A stretch of DNA of 12,602 nt from an uncultured Erysipelotrichales bacterium (GCA_934754755.1 CAKVJS010000016.1:1-12602), one strand, 5' to 3'. Counted from the first letter of the stretch, positions 1 through 7,096 are shown. Notes: generated from the letters alone by a model not told the origin. Made by a program: numbers and translations.

Positions 1-81
1 TATAAAACACCCAATGAAGTAATCAAACAACTCTAACTTACATTAGGTGTTGCACTTAATTTGACAAATCACCTATAAAAT

Positions 82-104
82 AAAAAAATACTGATTGTAT
101 CAGT
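82..104 (-). terminator. Intrinsic terminator after ssrA
   Basis: On the minus strand a 6-bp stem (ACTGAT / ATCAGT, loop ACA) is followed by A and seven U. It begins 13 nt beyond the encoded CCA end of the tmRNA, as expected for the end of the smpB-ssrA transcript. The stem is AT-rich, so its strength is uncertain. Positions 1-81 beyond it hold no gene that I can support. Confidence 0.7.
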
Positions 105-116
105 GTTTAAATTAAA

Positions 117-467
117 TGGTGGAGGCGAGGGGAATCGAACCCCTGTCCAAAAACAGTCCCTCCAAAACGTCTACAGCTTAGCTTATTATCTGTATTTAAC
201 TAGGCTATGACAATAAGCAAAAGTGCACCTAGCGATCCTGTTTCATTTCGGAATATACCCACAGGCAATATATATTCTATATCCTATAGTTTATCATACC
301 TGTTACAAAGTGATAGGAACACTAAGTAGAGGCACTTTCCAGTCTATGTCGACTTATGCGAAAGAATAATTTGTTTGTCTGTTTCCAGTTATTGATAAAA
401 ACGTTTAACGTACGACTACGGCTGCAGTTAAGGTCAAACATATCCCTGTCGAATCCAAGACGCCCCC
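117..467 (-). ncRNA. ssrA: tmRNA (transfer-messenger RNA)
   Basis: The 351-nt tmRNA acts as both tRNA and mRNA: charged with alanine and bound by SmpB, it enters stalled ribosomes and adds a degradation tag. The ends form a tRNA-like acceptor stem, 5' GGGGGCG pairing with CGCCTCC before A and an encoded CCA (117-119). The third pair is G-U, the alanyl-tRNA synthetase identity element. The 5' part carries the conserved GGATTCGACAG, and the 3' part a T arm with AGGGG-TTCGATT-CCCCT. The internal reading frame most likely runs from GGA (386-384) to TAA (356-354). The gene starts at the base right after the smpB stop codon, so cotranscription with smpB and release by RNase P is likely. I saw no convincing separate promoter in the last 70 bases of smpB. 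Confidence 0.97.
354..386 (-). other. tmRNA proteolysis-tag reading frame
   Basis: Reading from GGA the frame gives GNRQTNYSFA and a TAA stop, so the full tag after the charged alanine would be AGNRQTNYSFA. A GG-starting resume codon followed by a short polar stretch resembles Bacillus and Staphylococcus tags (AGKTN..., AGKSN...). The C-terminus is Ser-Phe-Ala instead of the common Leu-Ala-Ala. The resume codon is inferred from position and analogy; the stop codon and the NYSFA end are more secure than the start. Confidence 0.65.
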
Positions 468-914
468 TTAATAATTCTTAAGTGCTTTTTCCATATCTCG
501 CTTCGCATCTTTTTCTTTCATATCTTGACGCTTATCGTATAGTTTTTTTCCTCTAGCAATACCAATTTCAACTTTTACCTTACTTCCCTTATTAAAATAC
601 AACTTAGTTGGTACCATTGTCAAGTTATTGCCTTTTAAGATATTTTCAATTTTAGAGATTTCCCTTCTGTGTAATAGTAATTTGCGATTACGTAAGGGTT
701 CATGATTAAATCGATTGCCTTGTTCATAAGGAGCAATATGCATATTTTCAATGAAGATTTCATATCCTTTAATTCGTACAAAAGCATCCTTTAAACTAAC
801 ACTACCCTTACGAATGGACTTAATTTCCGTCCCTTGTAAAACAATGCCCGCTTCAAAAGTATCCTCAATAAAATAATCATAATATGCTTTTTTGTTATTG
901 ATAATAATCTTCAT
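468..914 (-). CDS. smpB: SsrA-binding protein SmpB
   Basis: SmpB binds the tRNA-like domain of tmRNA and carries it into the A site of stalled ribosomes. The 148-residue product has the family features in order: N-terminal beta-barrel block with [20 protein letters not shown] (residues 14-33), the central [18 protein letters not shown] segment (69-86), and the basic C-terminal tail starting RGKKLYDKR (121-129), which inserts into the mRNA channel. I chose the ATG at 912-914 because AGGGGAG (922-928) lies 7 nt upstream of it. The ATG at 918-920, two codons earlier, has this motif only 1 nt away and is less likely. The gene follows rnr by about 20 nt and its TAA (468-470) touches the first base of ssrA, so rnr, smpB and ssrA appear to form one transcript. 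Confidence 0.96.
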   Translation of the reverse strand: MKIIINNKKAYYDYFIEDTFEAGIVLQGTEIKSIRKGSVSLKDAFVRIKGYEIFIENMHIAPYEQGNRFNHEPLRNRKLLLHRREISKIENILKGNNLTMVPTKLYFNKGSKVKVEIGIARGKKLYDKRQDMKEKDAKRDMEKALKNY

Positions 915-933
915 TGACATACTCCCCTCTTAC

Positions 934-3123
934 TTAGGATTTTTTCTTTTTTGGACGCATTCCTTTTTTACTTTGAAATTTACGATTTTGTACAGGTGTC
1001 TTTTTTCTTCTCGCATTATTATTTTTCATACCTACAATAGCAAAGTCAATCCGCTTTTCCTTCTTAGAAGCACTAATTACTTTTACCTTAACAGTATCCG
1101 ACATTTTAAAGCGTTTTCCAGTATGGCGTCCAATATATTGCAAGTTAGTTTCATCAAAGAAATAGTAATCATCCGTTAAGTAATCAACATGTACCAGCCC
1201 ATTAACCGTATTTTCTAATTCCACAAAGAAACCAAAATTAGTAATCGAACAAATAATGCCCTCAAAAACATGACCAATAAACTGTTCCATATACTCGGCT
1301 TTTTTCATATCTTCGACTTCCCGCTCAATGGTTATCGCACGTCGCTCGGTATAGGAAGCTTGCTGTGCAATAGAAGGAATGATGGAAGCATAGTGTTGCA
1401 TTCGCTTAGGTGACAATTGTGGGGAAAATAAATAAGCACGTATTAGTCGGTGTACGAGTAAATCAGGATATCGCCGTATCGGTGAAGTGAAATGGGTATA
1501 ATAAGGATCTGCCAAGCCAAAGTGTCCTAGACAAGTTGGATCATAGTATGCTTTTTGCATACACCGTAACAGTAGCGTAGCAATAACCGTATGTTCCTCT
1601 GTATCCTTGCTAGCATCTAAAATAGACTTTAAATCTCCCGGATATAAAGTGTCCAAAGAGCCCTTAATAGTATACCCCATTGTCCGAATTATTTTGATAA
1701 ATTGTTGTAGTTTAGCCTCTTTTGGATTTTCATGAACACGATAGATAAAGGGGACATCTAGCCATTTAAAATGCATAGCAATGGTTTCATTCGCGAGTAG
1801 CATGAAGTCCTCAATAATTTTCTCCCCTTCGCCACGTTCCTTAATAGCAATATCTAATGGTCTACCTCTTTTATCCACCTTCACTTGGGCTTCTTTGACT
1901 TCAAAATCAATAGCCCCACGTGCATTTCTATTGATACGTAAAATATGCGATAATTCTTGCATCAAAAAAAATAGTGGCACGAGAGAGTGATACTTTTGTT
2001 GATATTCCCTATCCTTATTTAATATCGCGTTAACTGCATGATATGTCATTCTTTCATTGGAATGTATTACAGTTGGTTGAATATCATGATCAACAACTTC
2101 TCCATTCGGGGTAATTTCCATAAAACAAGATATGGTTAATCGATCCGTGTGGGGTTGTAAAGAACAAATTCCATTGGATAATTTATGTGGTAACATAGGA
2201 ATTACCCGATCTACTAAATAGATTGATGTCCCTCTTGTTAAGGCTTCCTGATCTATCGCTGATCCTTCTGCTACATAGTATGAGACATCCGCAATGTGCA
2301 CTCCCAATTGATAATTACCAGTCGGAGTCCGCCATAAAGAAATAGCATCATCTAAATCCTTAGCGTCATCCCCATCAATTGTAACAATCACCTGATCACG
2401 CAGATCTACTCTTCCTACTAAATCTCTAGGACTAACTGTATCTGAAATAGAACCGAGTTCTTGGAAAACCTCCTTTTCAAACGAGACAGGGGCCTCCTGT
2501 TCATATACAATCGATAAAATATCAGTACCTGGATCTAATTTATGCCCAATTACCCGAACAACATTACCTTTTAATTGTGGCGTATAGGATCTGATTTCAA
2601 CAGCCACTTTATGCCCTAGTGCTGCACCATGTAAATGTGCTTTGTCAATATGAATAGGATCGGTTATGGTTCCATTATCAGCCAAAACATAATACTGTTG
2701 TCCAGTTCTTTTTACTTCTCCAACAAATACCGACTGTCCTCGCTTTACAATGCCAACGACTTTACCCTCACTACGATTACCGCGAGAAGAAGTCATAATT
2801 TCTATTGCAACAGTATCCTTATTAAAGGCACCCTTTAAGTTTTCAGAGGAAATGTAGATATCATCATGCTCCTCATCAATCGTGACAAAGCCATATCCTT
2901 TTTTATTAACGGATAAAGTCCCAATTAATCGTGGCATTTGTTTAGCAACAAAATATCGATTATAACTGCAAGTTAATACACCTTTTTCCTCTAATTCATT
3001 TACCATCTTAACAAGCCTAGTAAAGGCAGCAGCACTATCTATTTGGAGATACTCTGCCAATTCATGGATCGTCCGATACTGAAAAGTAGGATTTTCTAAT
3101 AAATGTATTATTTCATCTTTCAT
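934..3123 (-). CDS. rnr: Ribonuclease R (3'-5' exoribonuclease)
   Basis: RNase R is a processive 3'-5' hydrolytic exonuclease that can unwind structured RNA; with SmpB and tmRNA it degrades nonstop mRNA. The 729-residue product has the full layout: N-terminal winged-helix domain (about 3-65), two cold-shock domains (about 65-125 and 130-195), the RNB catalytic domain (about 235-575), an S1 domain (about 619-697) and a Lys/Arg-rich tail ending KKKKS. The metal-binding motif is IDGDDAKDLDDA, with D250, D256, D258 and D259 matching the catalytic aspartates of the family. The TSPIRRYPDLLVHR motif is at 546-559. Start: the ATG at 3121-3123 has an AAGGGG motif with a rather long 12-nt spacing, and no better in-frame start is visible. 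A terminator separates it from secG, so it needs read-through or a promoter in the 59-nt gap. Confidence 0.97.
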   Translation of the reverse strand: MKDEIIHLLENPTFQYRTIHELAEYLQIDSAAAFTRLVKMVNELEEKGVLTCSYNRYFVAKQMPRLIGTLSVNKKGYGFVTIDEEHDDIYISSENLKGAFNKDTVAIEIMTSSRGNRSEGKVVGIVKRGQSVFVGEVKRTGQQYYVLADNGTITDPIHIDKAHLHGAALGHKVAVEIRSYTPQLKGNVVRVIGHKLDPGTDILSIVYEQEAPVSFEKEVFQELGSISDTVSPRDLVGRVDLRDQVIVTIDGDDAKDLDDAISLWRTPTGNYQLGVHIADVSYYVAEGSAIDQEALTRGTSIYLVDRVIPMLPHKLSNGICSLQPHTDRLTISCFMEITPNGEVVDHDIQPTVIHSNERMTYHAVNAILNKDREYQQKYHSLVPLFFLMQELSHILRINRNARGAIDFEVKEAQVKVDKRGRPLDIAIKERGEGEKIIEDFMLLANETIAMHFKWLDVPFIYRVHENPKEAKLQQFIKIIRTMGYTIKGSLDTLYPGDLKSILDASKDTEEHTVIATLLLRCMQKAYYDPTCLGHFGLADPYYTHFTSPIRRYPDLLVHRLIRAYLFSPQLSPKRMQHYASIIPSIAQQASYTERRAITIEREVEDMKKAEYMEQFIGHVFEGIICSITNFGFFVELENTVNGLVHVDYLTDDYYFFDETNLQYIGRHTGKRFKMSDTVKVKVISASKKEKRIDFAIVGMKNNNARRKKTPVQNRKFQSKKGMRPKKKKS

Positions 3124-3152
3124 AATTTAGTCTATCCCCTTTCCAGCGAACT

Positions 3153-3184
3153 AAAAAATAGAGCTCTTGCCTAAGCTCTATTTT
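3153..3184 (-). terminator. Terminator between secG and rnr
   Basis: An 11-bp perfect stem (AAAATAGAGCT / AGCTCTATTTT) with an 8-nt loop runs directly into a U-run on the minus strand. Its 5' arm begins inside the secG stop codon (3183-3185). It would end or attenuate the secG transcript before rnr. The opposite strand also has four U after the stem, so weak bidirectional activity is possible. Confidence 0.75.
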
Positions 3185-3413
3185 ACCCCATACGTAACAT
3201 AATTGAAATAACAAAGAAGGCAATTGCTAAAGTAAGTGTAATTCTAGATATTAATAGCTCTACACCGCGTTCCTTTTGTTGGTTAAATAAATTAGAACTT
3301 TGTCCTGTTAAAGCATTAACAATACCTTCTGATTTACCGCTTTGTAAAAGGCATAGAATTATTAGGACAATCGATATGATAGCTAATAAAACATGCAATA
3401 TTGTCTGTAACAT
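3183..3413 (-). CDS. secG: Preprotein translocase subunit SecG
   Basis: SecG is the small auxiliary subunit of the SecYEG protein-export channel. The 76-residue product has the expected two membrane spans (about 3-23 and 52-74). Between them lies the conserved cytoplasmic loop with LLQSGKSEG (21-29) and the NALTGQSSNLF segment. The frame is open further upstream to 3470, but the ATG at 3411-3413 has a strong GGAGGAG five bases before it and starts the protein at the normal place, so the longer form is rejected. It is the first gene after a clear promoter. In Bacillus secG also precedes rnr, smpB and ssrA; the esterase gene yvaK found there between secG and rnr is missing here. Confidence 0.93.
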   Translation of the reverse strand: MLQTILHVLLAIISIVLIILCLLQSGKSEGIVNALTGQSSNLFNQQKERGVELLISRITLTLAIAFFVISIMLRMG

Positions 3414-3443
3414 AATTTCTCCTCCGATAATTAATTCTCTGCT

Positions 3444-3472
3444 ATAATAGCATAGATTTTTATAAAACACAA
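3444..3472 (-). promoter_or_regulatory. Sigma-A-type promoter of secG
   Basis: The minus strand reads TTGTGT, 17 bases, TATTAT, placing the start point roughly 25 bases before the secG ribosome binding site. This is the best promoter in the 123-nt gap between the transferase gene and secG. Confidence 0.6.
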
Positions 3473-3536
3473 CATCACATCACACTATTGGTGTGCATTG
3501 ATTAGGATTATAACACTATTAATATGATGTAAATAA

Positions 3537-5198
3537 CTATACTTGGTCTACCCCAACCACATAAAAACGATTATCCTCCTGCATCACTATAATGTTTACA
3601 GAAGTACTGATATCCGTTATTCTTTTGTTATAATGGTAGGATATTAAGATAGTATAATAATTATTATATTGTTTATCCGCAACAACCTTCATTTTGGATG
3701 GTGAAAAGGAAATAACCTCATAGTTTACAATTTCTACATCTGGATAATTATTACGTACTTCTAAGGCGTATTTTTTTAAACTTTCTTGATATCCCGGATA
3801 TACATAACTCATCCCACCGACTTCATCTAAACCACGGCCCTTAAAAGTCAAAAAATCACAGATAAAATAACTCGCAACTAATTTACATTCCTCATCTTTT
3901 TGATGGGATTGGAAGGCCTGTTCTAATTGTCTATATATAACTTTCAATAAACCATTTTTTCCATCGTTAACATAAGGTATAGAGACAGCAACTGGCGTTT
4001 CTACCTTTTTGGGAATATGTAGATAATAATAACTACTAGTAATGCCAAGGACAAGCGTAATGATAATAATGATAGACCACATTGTTTTATGCCTACGGGG
4101 ATGATTTTTTCGATATTCGTCGACAAATTTAATTTTAGGTAGCTTATCACTTTGTATAAAGATATTAATAATAGTTAACATAGGCCGATATTTTCGACCG
4201 ATCATACTGGTAATCTCGACAAAGAGTTCAAAGGCGAACATTAACAATATAAACAGGATCGTACCAAAAAGTTGATCATATAGATAAAAGAAAGACGTCA
4301 ATGAAAATAATATTGTTACTCCATATAAAACCAATACACTTTTGATTTGTCCAAGCCTTAAACGAAACATTAAATTATGGTGCAGATGACGACGATCAGC
4401 TTTATATATTTTTTTATGCTGTAACATTCTACGCATAATCGCTATAAGTGTGTCCATAATAGGAACCATTAATACAACAATAGGAGCTCCTAATGTGAAA
4501 AATATGGATGTATTATAACCAAACCCTAGAAGAGAAATCGTTGCAATCATAAAGCCAATAAAGAGCGAGCCACAATCACCCATAAATATCTTTGCGGGAT
4601 GAAAGTTGTAAAATAAAAAACCTAATATAGCACCTGCTAATAGTAAAGAAAGCGAGGCAATATCTGTACGTCCAGAAGTAAGTGATGTACATGATATCGT
4701 AATTAATACAATAATGGAAATACCAGCAGACAATCCATCTAGTCCATCGATGAAATTAATCGCATTAGTAATACCAACGATCCATAAAATAGTAATAATT
4801 CCGGGAATAATCGGCGGTCCTTCTAGACCAAAATCAAATCCTCGTAAATAGATGCCTCCATAGATAATAACGAGTAATGCTGCTAGCACCTCAACGCAAA
4901 ATTTAAGAATTGGAGAGGCATTGTGAATATCATCATATAATCCAACCAAAAAAACAATGAAACTACCCAAAAGAATCGCATTGATTTGCGCATCTGCTTT
5001 TAGAAATATAACACTGCCAATTAAAAAACTTATAAAAATAGCGTAACCACCAATACGGACGACTTCTTTTTTATGAATGGTACGATAGTTTTTACTTGCA
5101 ACAATTTTTAAATGGTACCCCCATCGCATTACGATCGGGATACAAGCACTGGAAAAAAATATTGTCACTATAAAAGATAAAAATAGTTGAATTATCAT
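3537..5198 (-). CDS. tagO: TagO/WecA-type undecaprenyl-phosphate GlcNAc-1-phosphate transferase with C-terminal extracytoplasmic extension
   Basis: Enzymes of this membrane family transfer GlcNAc-1-phosphate from UDP-GlcNAc to undecaprenyl phosphate, the first step of teichoic acid or other wall-glycan synthesis. Residues 1-340 form the catalytic polytopic domain: HKKEVVRIGG (42-51; the usual Pro before Arg is Val), the Mg-binding LYDD (D89, D90), the NAINFIDGLDGLSAGI block (145-160), MGD (D208) and ADRRHLHHNLM (267-277), which is closer to TagO/WecA than to MraY. Family members usually end near 320-360 residues; this one has 553. The extra part has a basic cytoplasmic stretch (about 350-372), one more membrane span (about 374-392) and about 160 residues likely outside the membrane. 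Start: ATG with GAGGGGTGA seven bases upstream. It has its own promoter after the mbl terminator. Sugar specificity is inferred from family only. Confidence 0.88.
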   Translation of the reverse strand: MIIQLFLSFIVTIFFSSACIPIVMRWGYHLKIVASKNYRTIHKKEVVRIGGYAIFISFLIGSVIFLKADAQINAILLGSFIVFLVGLYDDIHNASPILKFCVEVLAALLVIIYGGIYLRGFDFGLEGPPIIPGIITILWIVGITNAINFIDGLDGLSAGISIIVLITISCTSLTSGRTDIASLSLLLAGAILGFLFYNFHPAKIFMGDCGSLFIGFMIATISLLGFGYNTSIFFTLGAPIVVLMVPIMDTLIAIMRRMLQHKKIYKADRRHLHHNLMFRLRLGQIKSVLVLYGVTILFSLTSFFYLYDQLFGTILFILLMFAFELFVEITSMIGRKYRPMLTIINIFIQSDKLPKIKFVDEYRKNHPRRHKTMWSIIIIITLVLGITSSYYYLHIPKKVETPVAVSIPYVNDGKNGLLKVIYRQLEQAFQSHQKDEECKLVASYFICDFLTFKGRGLDEVGGMSYVYPGYQESLKKYALEVRNNYPDVEIVNYEVISFSPSKMKVVADKQYNNYYTILISYHYNKRITDISTSVNIIVMQEDNRFYVVGVDQV

Positions 5199-5236
5199 GC
5201 TATCGTCACCCCTCTTTACAGTATACCATAATTTTT

Positions 5237-5264
5237 ATTGTACATAAAAATAAGATATGGTCAA
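5237..5264 (-). promoter_or_regulatory. Promoter of the tagO-like gene
   Basis: TTGACC, 16 bases, TACAAT on the minus strand, about 40 bases before the start codon. The -35 hexamer is formed by the loop and the first bases of the 3' arm of the mbl terminator hairpin. A second weaker candidate (TTTATG, 17, TATACT) lies just downstream. Confidence 0.6.
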
Positions 5265-5278
5265 CCATATCCTATTTT
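5245..5278 (-). terminator. Terminator of mbl
   Basis: A 14-bp stem on the minus strand has the core GATATGG-TTGA-CCATATC, extended through one G-U pair and A-T pairs into a U-rich tail. The mbl stop codon (5272-5274) is inside the 5' arm. Confidence 0.8.
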
Positions 5279-6258
5279 ACATAGTGTAAATTATCTAACA
5301 TAACGCCACATCCATTTGCTACACAGTTTAGAGAATCCTCTGCAATAAATACCGGTACACTTAATTCGGACTCTAATAAATGATCCAACCCATTTAATAA
5401 GGCCCCGCCACCTGTTAAGAAAATTCCTCGACTCACAATGTCGGCAGCTAATTCTGGAGGTGTTTGTTCTAATACATGCTTCGTTTCACGAACAATGGTT
5501 TGACATGTTTCTCGTAAGGCTAATTCCGTTTCATCGGATGTTAGGACAATGGTATGCGGTAATCCAGTTACTAAGTCCCTACCTCTAACTTCTAAAGATT
5601 TATCCATGCCTTTAATAGCAGATCCAATTTCAATTTTAATTTGTTCAGCAGTCCGATCTCCAATTAATAGTTTATACTTATCTTTAACGAATTTTATAAT
5701 TTCTTCATCCATTATATCACCCGCGATTTTTAGTGAATTACTAGTTACAATATCACCCAAAGACAATACTGCAATATCTGTTGTTCCTCCACCAATATCA
5801 ATAACCATATTACCTGTCGGTTTGGCTATATCCAAGCCAGCTCCAATAGCAGCTACTTTTGGTTCCTCTTCAATAAAAACTTTCTTTGCCCCACATCTTT
5901 CTGCCACATCCTTGATCGCACTCTTTTCAATTGATGTAATATTAGAAGGGCAACAAATTAGAATTGTTGGTCTTGAAAAGATCCCCTTTAAGTTTAATTT
6001 ATTTATAAAATGAGTAATTAAAATTTCTGTAATTCTAAAATCCGCAATTACTCCATCCTTTAAAGGCCGAATTGCCTTTACTCTTCCTGGTGTTTTTCCC
6101 AACATTTCTTTTGCTTCACTACCAACCGCTAATGGTTTTTTTGTCTCATCATCTATAGCTACAACAGAAGGTTCATTAACGACGATTCCTTCTCCTTTGG
6201 CGTATATTAAAATATTAGCTGTACCTAAATCGATACCTATTTCTTTAGATAATGCCAT
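5272..6258 (-). CDS. mbl: Rod-shape actin homologue Mbl (MreB family)
   Basis: MreB-family proteins form membrane-associated filaments that guide lateral wall synthesis. The 328-residue product has the actin-fold nucleotide motifs: phosphate-1 GIDLGTANI (8-16), phosphate-2 DIGGGTTDIAVLS (154-166) and the adenosine motif TGGGALLNGLD (282-292). The EEPKVAAIGAG stretch, the LLIGDRTAEQIK segment and the position behind spoIIQ point to Mbl rather than MreB. One oddity: the usual Thr in LGTANT is Ile15 here. I start at the ATG 6256-6258, seven bases after AGGAGG; the ATG at 6262-6264 is only one base from that motif. The gene has its own promoter and terminator, so it looks monocistronic. Confidence 0.92.
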   Translation of the reverse strand: MALSKEIGIDLGTANILIYAKGEGIVVNEPSVVAIDDETKKPLAVGSEAKEMLGKTPGRVKAIRPLKDGVIADFRITEILITHFINKLNLKGIFSRPTILICCPSNITSIEKSAIKDVAERCGAKKVFIEEEPKVAAIGAGLDIAKPTGNMVIDIGGGTTDIAVLSLGDIVTSNSLKIAGDIMDEEIIKFVKDKYKLLIGDRTAEQIKIEIGSAIKGMDKSLEVRGRDLVTGLPHTIVLTSDETELALRETCQTIVRETKHVLEQTPPELAADIVSRGIFLTGGGALLNGLDHLLESELSVPVFIAEDSLNCVANGCGVMLDNLHYVK

Positions 6259-6284
6259 CTCCATACCTCCTATATTTCTAAACT

Positions 6285-6312
6285 ATTGTAACATATATTT
6301 TTCGCTTTACAA
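6285..6312 (-). promoter_or_regulatory. Promoter of mbl
   Basis: TTGTAA, 16 bases, TACAAT on the minus strand, about 20 bases before the AGGAGG of mbl. It is the only good vegetative promoter in the gap between spoIIQ and mbl. Confidence 0.6.
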
Positions 6313-6328
6313 AGATATATTTCAACCG

Positions 6329-6350
6329 TATATACCAAATATGTACCAAA
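6329..6350. repeat. Tandem 11-bp direct repeat upstream of the mbl promoter
   Basis: Two adjacent copies, TATATACCAAA and TATGTACCAAA, differ at one base and lie 17 bases upstream of the mbl -35. One-turn spacing suggests a possible regulator or UP-element-like site; chance in AT-rich DNA is not excluded. Confidence 0.45.
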
Positions 6351-6402
6351 AACACAACTATTATACAATTTGCCCATATCTCTTGTATTTTATGTGTTAA
6401 AT

Positions 6403-6430
6403 AAAAAAATAATAGTGTTTATCACTATTA
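6403..6430 (-). terminator. Terminator of spoIIQ-like gene
   Basis: An 8-bp perfect stem (TAATAGTG / CACTATTA, loop ATAAA) is followed by seven U on the minus strand. The stop codon of the upstream gene (6428-6430) is the first part of the 5' arm. Confidence 0.8.
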
Positions 6431-7084
6431 CCTTTTTTCAACCTGGATTTGTGTTACATCCTTATTAAAGAAGTTTTCTGGATTACAAGTCTTATTGTCT
6501 TTTTCAAGAACAAAGTGTAAATGATTTTTTAAATCTGCCTCGTATACATTCTCACCGCTTGTAGCTATTAGATCCCCTTGTTTAACCATGGCATCTTTTT
6601 CAACCTTGACTTCTTTGAGTGACTGATAGGTTGTTGTTACTCCTGTATCATTGGTTATGGCAATCACCCAGCCAAGTAAAGGATCATTGGTTTTTTTCGT
6701 TACCTTACCACTAATGGCTGCTGTAACATTGAAGGTTTCACCTTTTTTAGAAAAGTCTACCCCTTGGTTAGGACGATATACTCCTTCGAAATATACCATT
6801 GCATTTTTTAATTTTTCATCATCGTAGGCTTTGTCATAAAAGAAACGTACCAGTTCTACACCTTCGCCGGCGGGCTTCAGTAATACTTCTTTTTGTTGAT
6901 TAGCCGTAGGCTGGTCTTTTTCTTTTTTAGTATCTTCTTCTTTGTCAACATTAACTACTGGAACATCTTTAAACGATTTTGATTTTTGTAAAGCCAGTTG
7001 AATAATTGCCATTCCGATTAAAAATATCACAGCAATACTAATTAATACTAATATTTTTTTATTCTTAAGTAAAAAGTTCCTCAT
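6428..7084 (-). CDS. spoIIQ: SpoIIQ-like membrane-anchored M23/LytM-domain protein
   Basis: SpoIIQ is made in the forespore, spans its membrane and pairs with SpoIIIAH of the mother cell to form the channel needed for engulfment and late gene expression. The 218-residue product has a short basic N-terminus, one membrane span (about 10-32), a charged Lys/Asp/Glu-rich linker (35-70) and a LytM domain (about 90-205). The first zinc motif HxxxD reads NQGVD (N106...D110), with Asn for the metal-binding His, while the later HLH (H188, H190) is kept. The enzyme is therefore probably inactive and structural, as in Bacillus SpoIIQ. The name rests on domain layout plus position after spoIID and before mbl. 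Start: ATG preceded by GAGGTGAG. A sigma-F/G-type promoter lies just upstream. Confidence 0.85.
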   Translation of the reverse strand: MRNFLLKNKKILVLISIAVIFLIGMAIIQLALQKSKSFKDVPVVNVDKEEDTKKEKDQPTANQQKEVLLKPAGEGVELVRFFYDKAYDDEKLKNAMVYFEGVYRPNQGVDFSKKGETFNVTAAISGKVTKKTNDPLLGWVIAITNDTGVTTTYQSLKEVKVEKDAMVKQGDLIATSGENVYEADLKNHLHFVLEKDNKTCNPENFFNKDVTQIQVEKR

Positions 7085-7096
7085 TTTCTCACCTCA

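Noticed and set aside
4..51. Inverted repeat AACACC-c-AATG / CATT-a-GGTGTT near the left edge
   Set aside because: One mismatch, a 24-base loop and no U-run on either strand; it belongs to whatever lies beyond the edge and cannot be assigned.
61..89. TTGACA at 61-66 as a plus-strand promoter
   Set aside because: No acceptable -10 at 16-18 bases, and it faces into the ssrA terminator and antisense tmRNA.
892..1179. Plus-strand open frame antisense to rnr and smpB
   Set aside because: Low-complexity Phe/Ile/Leu-rich product, no ribosome binding site, fully inside conserved genes on the other strand.
3414..3470. N-terminal extension of secG by 19 codons
   Set aside because: It runs through the secG promoter -10 and ribosome binding site; the internal ATG at 3411-3413 has an excellent Shine-Dalgarno and the family N-terminus.
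3481..3495. CACAC-tattg-GTGTG inverted repeat as terminator of the tagO-like gene
   Set aside because: Only five base pairs and no U-run; no convincing terminator is seen between the tagO-like gene and secG.
5549..6013. 154-codon plus-strand open frame antisense to mbl
   Set aside because: A shadow of the highly conserved mbl reading frame; no ribosome binding site and no recognisable domain.
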